Source of the DNA: Mesorhizobium sp. WSM2240
GTDB lineage: Bacteria > Pseudomonadota > Alphaproteobacteria > Rhizobiales > Rhizobiaceae
Direction: 5' to 3'
Assembly (NCBI RefSeq): GCF_040438645.1
Contig: NZ_CP159255.1
Coordinates: forward strand, 62,001 to 126,000
Length of the DNA stretch: 64,000 nucleotides
Part shown: piece after piece, positions 45,177-53,700 of the stretch
How positions within the stretch are numbered: position 1 is the stretch's first letter
How the letters are laid out: every line of letters begins with the position of its first letter
The notes under the pieces: model-generated
The model's database searches: none
Seen by the model: only the letters and a program-made list of their open reading frames with translations
What the model was told of the DNA's origin: nothing
Position numbers and translations under genes: made by a program

Positions 45177-45686
45177 CTACCTCCCTCGCTGATGGAGCGA
45201 TCCGTCACTGCTCAACCACAGACCGTCGCTAAGGTACACATCCTCCCCATCGCCGCCCGATGAAATGGCTTCGTATAGGTCGATCATATCATCTGCTCCG
45301 CCGGTGACTTGTTCGCCCGGCCCGTCGAACAGATCGAAGAACCTCTCGACAGTCCTGAAGAGAACATCGCGGAGGTCCTCATCGTCGCGCTCACGGACGA
45401 TCCTGCAGATTTTTACATAGTCTCTGCCAAGTCGATCCTTTGTCTCGTGCGCGTTGAACCCTAGTGCCAGGCAAAGCCGAATTGCAGTTTCGATCAGTCG
45501 ACGTCTGTCACCACAGACTTTCACGCAGCCATCATCCTCGCTGGCTGTAGCCGTCATCAACTCCCACCGAGGCTCCTGCCCAAGGATCCGCAGATAGCTG
45601 GTACCGTTTCGTACAACTAGCAGGCTCTCGTCGCTCGCTAGCCCTGCCTTGGTTGACTTGACGATTTCGAATGTCGCGTTGCCCAA
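45177..45686 (-). CDS. Hypothetical protein, start uncertain
   Basis: A protein of about 169 residues with a beta-rich N-terminus (LLVVRNGTSYLRILG) and a helical middle with two cysteines (CVKVCGDRR, RLCLALGF). An unusual TTG start at 45686 has GGGAGGGGG upstream; the frame extends to TTG 45749 without a ribosome site. No family is recognised. It is flanked by relic DNA, so it may itself be a cargo gene. The 240 bases between the recombinase and this gene hold nothing recognised. Confidence 0.5.
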   Translation of the reverse strand: MGNATFEIVKSTKAGLASDESLLVVRNGTSYLRILGQEPRWELMTATASEDDGCVKVCGDRRRLIETAIRLCLALGFNAHETKDRLGRDYVKICRIVRERDDEDLRDVLFRTVERFFDLFDGPGEQVTGGADDMIDLYEAISSGGDGEDVYLSDGLWLSSDGSLHQRGR

Positions 45687-46021
45687 TAATATGCCCCCTC
45701 CCCGCAGAACACTTCGGCAGACTATCGCCGCCTTGTCCTTACTCCGCAAGGAGAGTTAAAGCCTGAGCGTCAATGACCGCCTTTGTGCGCGATCCAGCCG
45801 AGGGGCGCTCTTCCGCTTTTCGACCTGCCCTGGCTCTTGTGGATATACTTCACCGCGCCGAGCTTACGGGCCTGGCTCAAAAATTAAAATGGCAATCCTA
45901 TTGGGCCACGCATATGAGAGCGGAAATTGCAGCCGTCGATCTGAACCGGCATGAAGCGGACAAAGCGGCCTTTCGCAGGAGGATTGAATTTCTTCCCGAA
46001 CTGCCCGTAATAGCTAGCCAA

Positions 46022-46108
46022 GATGAAAAAATCAGACTCGAAACTCCGAGTGATCACGAAACAATATACCACCTGACGAAGGCGGCCTTCGAACCGATGC
46101 CATTTAGT
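46022..46108 (+). pseudogene. Relic of a GNAT acetyltransferase N-terminus
   Basis: The plus strand encodes KIRLETPSDHETIYHLTKAA followed by FEPMPFS, which resembles the first strand and helix of GNAT acetyltransferases (IR.ETP.DH..I..LT..AF). The resemblance stops abruptly after residue S and the rest of the acetyltransferase is missing. It lies in a longer frame (45773-46351) whose other parts are not convincing. Confidence 0.45.
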
Positions 46109-46162
46109 CTAAATGCGATCGTGATGCTGCTCGCCCTAATGTCTGCCGCGCGTCGCGATAGA

Positions 46163-46345
46163 TCACCGCGCCATGCAGCTTCTACGCATGACTTTGATGA
46201 AGTCTATGTCGCCGTCCTGCCGCGCGCGGGCAATAGCCCGTTTGTCCACCTCGTTAGGGTAGTTCACCTCGACAATGTAGTAACGTTCAACCGTTTCACG
46301 CAGATTTGCGATCTTCCGGGCGTGGACTTTAACATCGTATTTCAT
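46163..46345 (-). CDS. Small basic hypothetical protein
   Basis: A 60-residue protein starting MKYDVKVHARKIANLRE, with GAAGGA seven bases upstream. It has a beta-alpha-beta look (YYIVEVNYP, DGDIDFIKVM) and is basic. It is preferred over the overlapping plus-strand frame because of its ribosome site and composition. The function is unknown. Confidence 0.5.
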   Translation of the reverse strand: MKYDVKVHARKIANLRETVERYYIVEVNYPNEVDKRAIARARQDGDIDFIKVMRRSCMAR

Positions 46346-46426
46346 GGCTGAATCCTTCTGTGCCGACTGATTCGAAGGATTGCACGCACCTACCGAAAAA
46401 AGTGTGCCGCCAACGTAGGAGCGGCG

Positions 46427-46586
46427 CTAGTCGCTTCGCTTGAAGACGCTGAATGCCCAGACAATCACAGCACCGAGGATCAGCAGGACGAGCGGCGCGA
46501 TGAGCGCGACCCAAAGCGGAGATTACAATCCACAGCCGCCAGAAACCACGCCGTAGGTTCATCGTTTGCCCGGTGGTGGCCGTCAT
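46427..46586 (-). pseudogene. Frameshifted small membrane protein
   Basis: The gene starts MTATTGQTMNLRRGFWRLWI, overlapping the upstream stop as ATGA. Near 46,510 the frame shifts; the other frame continues LWVALIAPLVLLILGAVIVW and ends in a basic KRSD and stop at 46427. Restoring one frame gives a two-helix membrane protein of about 52 residues. The defect may be real or a sequence error. Confidence 0.6.
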
Positions 46587-47083
46587 TGATACGGGAAACT
46601 AAGGCTGTTGCAGGAAATTTCCGTCATGCCTTTAACAAATGTCGGTTCGCCGACCTCAAGTTTTGTCTCGTCAGCGGTAATCGTTCGCTTGATCCAGTCC
46701 TTGATTGTTATGGTCTCTTCGTCAGAGACCAGTCGCAAACCTGTTCCCGCCGAAGTGCCCGGGCCGCGCCAGTAGAGGCGAGGGAAAAGATGGAGCAACA
46801 GCGGGTCTTCGGCCGAGGCGCAAATATGGGTGAAAGTAGCTCCCTTCACCTCTAGCGGAGGCCGAACCGCCCAGCAGGTCTCGCTGTCTGCACCCTCGCC
46901 CCTGTCAAGGTTTATGCGTTTGGATTTGTTCAAATAGAGTAGGGTGGCAGTGGGGTCAGGGGCGTGCTTGCATGCAAGCTGATGGATCAAATGTTCAGTG
47001 AATGCTTCCTGCGCTTCCTGGGAATGCGCTGCCGTCGAAACACCGAGCAAGAGCGCAACCGATACAGTTGTAGCTCGTCTCAT
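46583..47083 (-). CDS. Exported protein of unknown function
   Basis: A 166-residue protein with a signal peptide (MRRATTVSVALLLGVSTAAH, cleavage before SQEA) and a mature part with four cysteines. ATG 47083 has a strong GGGGGG-type ribosome site five bases upstream. It is coupled to the frameshifted membrane gene downstream. No enzyme motif is seen. Confidence 0.7.
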   Translation of the reverse strand: MRRATTVSVALLLGVSTAAHSQEAQEAFTEHLIHQLACKHAPDPTATLLYLNKSKRINLDRGEGADSETCWAVRPPLEVKGATFTHICASAEDPLLLHLFPRLYWRGPGTSAGTGLRLVSDEETITIKDWIKRTITADETKLEVGEPTFVKGMTEISCNSLSFPYQ

Positions 47084-47246
47084 GTTCACCCCCCAGTAGA
47101 ACTGTCAGAGTAACCCATTTCCGCAGCAGTGTCTGCTGGGAACCTGGCGACAATGTCCCCTAAATGGGTCCAATTTGAAATCGGGCTTTGAAGTGCGAGA
47201 AGGGTGGGTGGCCCTAATCAGCCTACCACCTCCCAACCCATCTCGA

Positions 47247-47330
47247 TTACTGTGCGCCAGGATCGTTTCCTGTCTTAACAATTTCGCAGTGATGCGTCAG
47301 CCGGTCGAGAAGGGCTACGCCGCCCCGGCG
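47247..47330 (-). pseudogene. istB: Relic of an IS21-family istB gene (C-terminus)
   Basis: The minus strand encodes VALLDRLTHHCEIVKTGND, the characteristic C-terminal segment of the IstB helper ATPase of IS21-type elements. Nothing else of istA or istB remains in this gap. The surrounding sequence from 47,100 to 47,474 contains only short frames and looks decayed. Confidence 0.65.
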
Positions 47331-47474
47331 GCAGTGACAAAAAGTTCCGGAATCTGGCAGGGGAGGATTAGTTGCCCCTACGCCTCGGGATCGATCACAA
47401 TGCAGGTCGATCGCTACGGGAACAGCCACATGACCAACGGCCCGATCTACGGATCTACGATGCGGGCGATCACG

Positions 47475-47918
47475 TTATTTCGGGGATCGCCCAGGCCCGG
47501 CACCCAAAAGCGAGAGCGCATAATTTATGTCATCTAGAATTTCGTCAGGGATAGCCGGACCCAATATGCCAACATTCTCGCAGTGATCTACGCGGGCTTT
47601 TACTTCTAATTGAACGCGATAAGATTGCTCGATTGTCGAGCTGAGATTGTATCCAAGCTCTCGCAATTCCTGGCTTGTCCAGAGCATATCGCCAAGCCAA
47701 TGATGGTATGTTTCGCGATACACCGATGAAAGATACCGAGAGGCTCCCTCAATCGAGCCGAAAGATACCTCAGATAGGATTTCGCTGCACTCGACACAGC
47801 TAGGCAAATCGACAAGAACATCGCTATCGTGATAGCGGTCGCCGACAGCCGGCAGATATCCATACGGCACTTTGATAGCGGTGCCTGCGATGTCACCGCA
47901 GAAGACGCATTCAGCCAT
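47475..47918 (-). CDS. Hypothetical protein with paired CxxC, possible treble-clef fold
   Basis: A 147-residue protein starting MAECVFCGDIAG, with GGAGGGGGAG directly upstream. A second pair (SCVECSEIL) lies about 38 residues later, after DVLVDLP, an arrangement seen in HNH/treble-clef zinc folds, but the catalytic His residues are not evident. The C-terminal half is helical. It lies between the IS21 relic and the Dpd operon. Confidence 0.6.
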   Translation of the reverse strand: MAECVFCGDIAGTAIKVPYGYLPAVGDRYHDSDVLVDLPSCVECSEILSEVSFGSIEGASRYLSSVYRETYHHWLGDMLWTSQELRELGYNLSSTIEQSYRVQLEVKARVDHCENVGILGPAIPDEILDDINYALSLLGAGPGRSPK

Positions 47919-48147
47919 CTCCCCCTCCAGAATATCGACTAGCCTGGAGGCACTGCTCGAAATTGTCAATTTGTCGCAAGAACTAACATCATCTGAACAG
48001 GGTAGAGCCGGAACGCGACAGCGGCCGCAAAGTCCAGAAATGCAAGTTCCCAAGTTCCGCTCTGGCACGAAGGTGTTCGGCAACCCGGTCGCCTGAATGG
48101 TGATCTCGGACGAGTCACAGACCACTGACCGATCACTTAAACTTTAA

Positions 48148-50226
48148 CTACATTCCAGCCGCGCGAACTCTGCGTTCGAGCGCCCGGACGATACTCGCGC
48201 TACCTGTCCCTTGCACATATTCGAGGCGATCTCTTACCTTATCGAAGGCACGATAAACCGCGTGCTTGGTGGCCCCCCACACGAATAGTATGACATCGGC
48301 CGTTGTCGCTGACGCGGTGCCTTCGCCTGCAGCATGATCCGTCACTAAGACGACGTGGGCTTGCGTGCGATCTTCGATTTGCGCGGCCGCTTCTCGCGCC
48401 GCACGTTCATGCAATGAGACGATTGCGATCTTCTTGAACCCCGCCGCAAGCAGCGGGTCATCCGCAGATTGGAGGGGCTGCCAATCTCCACCGAGCGCTT
48501 CGTCGGTCGTGGTCACATCCAGACCGAGGCGGCGGCCAAGTCGATACCAAAGATGCCGGTCGGCGACAGAAAAACCTTCGTGGTCGACCTTTGTGAGACC
48601 AGCACCCGCGTACCAAAGCGCAAGATAATCTTGAGCGGTACTCTGCTCGGTCAAAAGCTCCAGAGCTTCGCCGAGCCAAGCGAGGCGCGAGCGGACCGGC
48701 CGGGCTTCCCACCAGCGCACTATCGCGGTTGCGGCTATCGCCTCCAGACGGCCGTCGAGACGTAGCAGCGCATCGGCGATGGTGAGCAGCAACTGCCCGT
48801 CTATCGGATCGGTCGACATTGTACGGCTCGACGACCAGATCTCGAGCACCGCCTGATAGAGGCTGAGGCGTTCTCGCCGCGGAAACCGCTCCTCGCAAAC
48901 ATAGGCGTCGATGACGGTCGTCAGGACCTGGTCAGCTGCGGCGCGTTTCTTCGTATCCGCTATGATGTCCGAGTCCGTGAACAGTTCAATGACGAAGTCA
49001 CCGTCACCCGGATCACAGGCGTCGGGCATCAGCATGGCGCGCTGGAGAAAGGCGGCCAAGGGCTCGTGTGCGTCGGTCGCAACGAGCGTAGGAACGTCCG
49101 ACCAGTCGAGCGGCAACGCGGGCTCGTCCGTGACCGGCACCGAAGCGACTTTGTGCGTTTCACCCTCGGTAACAGGTGGCTCGACGGTCTCTACAAACGG
49201 CGGCTCGACCAACTGGGCTTCGGTCTTTAGAACGGGCGGCGCCGCGGGCTCTGAACTCGACTGCAGGCCGAGCGCCGGGAGGATGGAAGCGAGCGCCGCA
49301 ACGACCGCATCGCCCGGAAAACGGTCTGCTAACGCATGGAGCCGGCCTGCATCTTTCGCGAGCGCCGCATCATAGGTGGCCATGCGCACAATAGCGGCAT
49401 CGGCACCGTCCGTAGGGTGACCGGCAAGTCCAGCAAGGCGGCCGTACAAGGGCAGATATGCCGCGAGGGCGGCCTCGATGTTACCCGCGGCCTCGTGGTC
49501 GGCCAAGAAGACTGCATGATGGGCCAGGAGCACGCTTTCGACGACGCGCTGTGGTATGCGCATCGACAGCAGGTCGTCCAATTGCGGATGATTAACAATC
49601 GCCTGATCGTCACCAAAGGCCGCGGCGAGGCGAATGCGCATGGAGAGCGCATTGGATGCCGTATCGAGTTGGCGTTGATCGATATCGTTGATCGCTTGGA
49701 GCGCGGTGTTTCGGTCACCGGTCGCGAGCCCTAAGGTGAACTGGCGGCGCAGCATTTCAAGGCTCGGGCGCAACTGCGACTGGCGGGCGGGCGCTTGTGC
49801 GATGACCGCACGCATTGTTGCCAGACGAGCGATCACATGATGGATGTCGGCGAGACGGCTGTGCCAGCGGAAATAGCCCTGGGGTGACTGCCTTAGCAGA
49901 AGCGATCCCATTTGTCCGGCCGTACCACCCTCCGACAGTATCGATGGCGCGGATTCCCAGCCGAAGCTCGGGAGAACCCAGCAGCGAAGGTCCTCGATCG
50001 CGCGCCGGAGTTCCCCGGCCGTCGGCGCGAGGGTCACCCAAACGACATCCTGTCTGCGCGGATAGGGTAGAGACGCGACCTTACCGTTGAGCGTCGCGGC
50101 GATCTCATTGGCGAGCGGATGGTCGGCGCGCACGCTACCGTGCAGGGATAGCGAAAAGGCCAATTCCCCCGATAGTCGGGCGCCAAACATGTCGAGCAAC
50201 GTGGTGACCGTACTGCTGTCGCTCAT
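48148..50226 (-). CDS. dpdD: DpdD-like protein of the Dpd restriction arm
   Basis: A 692-residue protein and last gene of the operon. The middle is an Ala/Leu-rich helical solenoid (about residues 110-330), followed by an acidic Pro/Glu/Val-rich linker (about 345-385), a second helical part, and a C-terminal alpha/beta domain of about 110 residues with VVLVTDHAAGE and DVILFVWGATKHAVYRAF. That C-terminus fits DpdD as I remember it. No catalytic motif is known. The ATG at 50226 overlaps the dpdK stop as ATGA. Assignment rests mainly on context. Confidence 0.7.
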   Translation of the reverse strand: MSDSSTVTTLLDMFGARLSGELAFSLSLHGSVRADHPLANEIAATLNGKVASLPYPRRQDVVWVTLAPTAGELRRAIEDLRCWVLPSFGWESAPSILSEGGTAGQMGSLLLRQSPQGYFRWHSRLADIHHVIARLATMRAVIAQAPARQSQLRPSLEMLRRQFTLGLATGDRNTALQAINDIDQRQLDTASNALSMRIRLAAAFGDDQAIVNHPQLDDLLSMRIPQRVVESVLLAHHAVFLADHEAAGNIEAALAAYLPLYGRLAGLAGHPTDGADAAIVRMATYDAALAKDAGRLHALADRFPGDAVVAALASILPALGLQSSSEPAAPPVLKTEAQLVEPPFVETVEPPVTEGETHKVASVPVTDEPALPLDWSDVPTLVATDAHEPLAAFLQRAMLMPDACDPGDGDFVIELFTDSDIIADTKKRAAADQVLTTVIDAYVCEERFPRRERLSLYQAVLEIWSSSRTMSTDPIDGQLLLTIADALLRLDGRLEAIAATAIVRWWEARPVRSRLAWLGEALELLTEQSTAQDYLALWYAGAGLTKVDHEGFSVADRHLWYRLGRRLGLDVTTTDEALGGDWQPLQSADDPLLAAGFKKIAIVSLHERAAREAAAQIEDRTQAHVVLVTDHAAGEGTASATTADVILFVWGATKHAVYRAFDKVRDRLEYVQGTGSASIVRALERRVRAAGM

Positions 50227-50768
50227 GCAAGCGTCTTCCAATGGCGATCAAGCTCAAGATAGGCTTCCGCGATCTTGGGCGGCAAGCCGTTGCCGACGAC
50301 GCTGTGATACACGACCTTCTCGCCGCGCACGCGTACCCCGTGATGGGTGATGTTCATCGACCCCTCAATGTAGAAGGTCGGTGCGAGAATGCCCTTTTCG
50401 TGGAACTTGCTGTCGCCGAGGCGACACGACACGCGCGACACATTTTTGAGCGCCGGGATACTCATGAATGCACGCGAGCGGTCATTATCGGTGGTAAGCA
50501 GACGGACATCGAGCTTGGTCGAGAGCGCGGTTAGATAGTCCGAGAAGCGGATCCATGGCTGCTCGGCGAGACGCGGAAAGAGCGCGGCAAAGTCCCGGAA
50601 GCGATTGTCGAACAGGTCAAAGTCGGTGATCCAGGGGCTCGCGAAATAGGCCGGCCGGCGATGCTCGCTTAGGAGCAGGAGCGACGCGAGCGCCGAGCGC
50701 AGCAGGTCGGGGAGCGGCCAGCCGCCACCATGAGTCCAGATGTCGCGGCTTTGCAGCGCCGGTCGCAT
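50223..50768 (-). CDS. dpdK: DpdK-like phospholipase D-type nuclease
   Basis: A 181-residue protein with one PLD-type HxK motif: H-E-K in KFHEKGILAP, followed by GSMNITHHG, which supplies the GSxN element. Single-motif PLD nucleases work as dimers with one active site. In Dpd systems DpdK is the candidate DNA-cleaving subunit. The start overlaps the dpdJ stop as TGATG. It resembles DrmC of DISARM, the PLD partner of a DUF1998 helicase, in motif and in gene position. Confidence 0.82.
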   Translation of the reverse strand: MRPALQSRDIWTHGGGWPLPDLLRSALASLLLLSEHRRPAYFASPWITDFDLFDNRFRDFAALFPRLAEQPWIRFSDYLTALSTKLDVRLLTTDNDRSRAFMSIPALKNVSRVSCRLGDSKFHEKGILAPTFYIEGSMNITHHGVRVRGEKVVYHSVVGNGLPPKIAEAYLELDRHWKTLA

Positions 50769-53700
50769 CACCGCACCCCCATGTTGCGGATTTCTACGCC
50801 GACCCGCCAGCCATCGGGATTGCGCGACACGCCGCTCAGGATCGGCCAGACGAGCAGATAATCGCGCTCGAACGGCTCGGTGAGGAGTGTTTGTAGCGCC
50901 CGCGCGATTTCCGCAAGGTCGTCGGCGCCGCCAATGATCTCAACCCGATCCTCGCTCATTAGCAGAGCATGGAGCCGTTCGACCCAGCCCGTCGAGATCG
51001 AGAGAGAGGGCGTCGGGGGTCGTGAAGCGCGCAGCCATTGAGCGGTCAGTTCCCGCGACGGACGAATGTCACTGGCGAAGCGATTGGTGTTGGCCAGGCA
51101 TTGCGGACAGCTGTCGTGGCAGCCGGGCACCAGAAAGTCTTGGGTCCGCGCGAACAGCTGCGCCTCGGCTGGCTGCTGCGCGGTAATGCGCTCGATCATC
51201 AAAGAGAAGCGCCGGCGGACATAAGGGGAGTCGGCCAACAGATAGGCGAAGACGCGCGCATCTATGGGCGCACCAAGCCGCCTTTCTCTGTTCGCCCACA
51301 ACCGGTTGAGGCTGTCGAACCAGGCATCGGTCGTCGTATTGCTGTTTGGCTGGAGCAGACGGCCGGTCACCGCGACGACATTTTGGCGCGAAGCGCCAAG
51401 CCCTGCCTCCTCCAGAGCCCCGGTGAGGCGCTCTTGCGCGGAGAGAGTTTGCTGATAGCCGCGCGCACGCCGCGTTCTATCGAAAGCGTCTGCGAGCGTT
51501 CCCGGAGTGCGGGCGTGTTCGGCGACCGCAATCAGGTTCTCACTGATATGCGCGCGGGTGCAGAAGCCAAGCGCGTGCGCCAGCGCCCGCTCGAACGCAC
51601 CTTCGCCGTCGAGTGACATTTGCACAAAGGCTTCGATCTGCCCGATGCCGCCGGGCGCGCTTTCCGAAATGACGATCAGCGGATTCCCGTCCTCGGCGAG
51701 GACATCGACCATGAGATCACCTTCCCCGACATCGGTGGCGACGGCATGGACAGCGCTTAGGCAGCCCTCAGCGAGCGTTTGCAAATGGCGCTGACGCAGC
51801 CAAGCCTCGAAATCCTCGTCTAGATCGGACCAGAGCGCGGTCTCGGCGCGCGTGATCTCCGCCGCGCAGGCAGAGTCGGACCAGAGAGCCTCGAGCCGCT
51901 TACGCGCCTTGCCGCCGGCATGATGATCGTCGGCATCGTCATCATCAAGCGCGGAGACGCTGAACATGCGTGAAAGGACCCGCCCGATTGCCGCGACCCG
52001 CTTGCCGTCGAGCCGCGACTGCGCTGCTTCGAGGCTGCACTTAGCTTTGAGTGCGGTAGCGGTGAGCATCGCCAGGCTGGTTTGCCACACCCATTCAAGT
52101 GTGAAGCTGCTTGCCGCTTCGCGCAGCAACAACGAGCCCATGAGCAGACGCTTGAAATAATCCTGGCGCAGCCGGCCCATGGTCGCGTCATCGAGCGCGG
52201 GCCGGACGCGCAGACGCTCTTCGCGAATTCGGAAGACAAGGGCGTCGACCGTCTGCTCGAAGCCGACGGGTTCGCGCACGACCTCGCCATTGTCCGACGT
52301 TGAGGCCAGCAGAATTGCACCGCGGCGTTCGACGCCGCGGTTCATCAAAATATCGAAGCGACCTTCGCTTGTTCGGCGGCGAATCAGCACTGCATTTAGG
52401 TCGCCGTGCAGATAGGCACGCGTATCGTCGAAGATTTCCTGCCAATGCTGCTGGCCGAGCAAACGAAGCGACCGCCCATCGCCGATGCACTCGGCGCTGT
52501 TCAACCAGAGCCACGCGGCGTTGCTGCTGTCCTTGACGTCGCGCGGCCGCTCAACCAGCGCCACGCGCAACGGCTGAAGCGCTGCCGAGGCTTGGTCGGT
52601 GCCGATTGCGAGAGTGTCGGGGAAGAACTGGCGCGCCGGCACAATAACCGGACTAGGCGCGGTGAGAAGCTGCTCAGACCCGGCGAGCCAATAGCCGTGC
52701 TCCTGGCGGCGTACGGAAAAGCGTTTGGAGACGCGCCCGGGGCAGGATTCGATAAGCTGCGACGCGATCCCACGGATCTCAACGTCCTTGTTCGTCCCGG
52801 GAAAGTCGACTGTCACATCCGACGCTGCGAGATCGGCAAAGGACGCGGCGGGGATGAAGCTCGGAAGCGGCTGACGCGCACCGCTGTCCTCGCGATCATT
52901 ATCCCGGCTTGGATCTGCGAAACGCCATTCCGCCTCAAGTTTGCGCAACAGCGATGGCACGGCGTGGCGCAGCACTGGCCGCGGCGCTTCCCAAAGCATC
53001 GTGTCGACGACCCGGTCGATGTCCTCGTCGCTCGCCCAACCGAACCGCTGGGTAAGGCGCACCACCCAGCCCAGTTCTCGGTGGAAGGCGGCATAGTCGT
53101 CCCCGAGATCAAGCAAGCGGCGTAACAAGGCGATCGCGCGGCCGCGCGCGGCCGCGTCATATTTGCCGGGGCGCCGCAGATAGCGCACCGGGTCAGCGGC
53201 GCCGACTCGCCGGCCCACCCAATCGAGCAGAAAGCTCGTCGCCTGGACATGCTGCACATAGGGGTTGAGCAACGGCACCTTGATCGACTCGACCTCGGGC
53301 TGGAACAGGCGTTCGCTGTTCTGAAATAGCCAGCGGTCGCGGCCCCAGTCCGACAGGACAATGAGCGTCGTCGGCCGCGAACCGCGCGTGCGCCCGGCGC
53401 GGCCCTTGCGCTGCAGGAAGGAGGCGATGCTACGCGGCGCCTTGTGGTGAATGACTGCGCCGACATCGGGGTCGTCGTAGCCGACCTCGAGGCTTGCGGT
53501 CGCGACGATGATGTCGGAGGAGGTGTCGGCGCCTGGATCTTGCGAACTGCAGCGGCTGACCCGAGCGCTCTGGCGCAGGTCATGGCCGAGCGTATCGGGC
53601 AGCGACCAGATCTGGCCATCCGCGAGCATTGCGCGTTCGGTTGCCTGGCTCACCGTCTGGCCGGATTTATCGGGGGGCAGCCGATATTGAGCCAAGCGGT

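Noticed and set aside
45773..46351. Whole 192-codon plus-strand frame as a gene
   Set aside because: Only an acetyltransferase-like fragment in its middle is recognisable, and its last third is antisense to a better-supported small gene.
47175..47537. Plus-strand frame of 120 codons
   Set aside because: It overlaps the IS21 relic on the other strand and the end of the gene at 47475; no start signal. The segment MQVDRYGNSHMTNG looks protein-like but is isolated.
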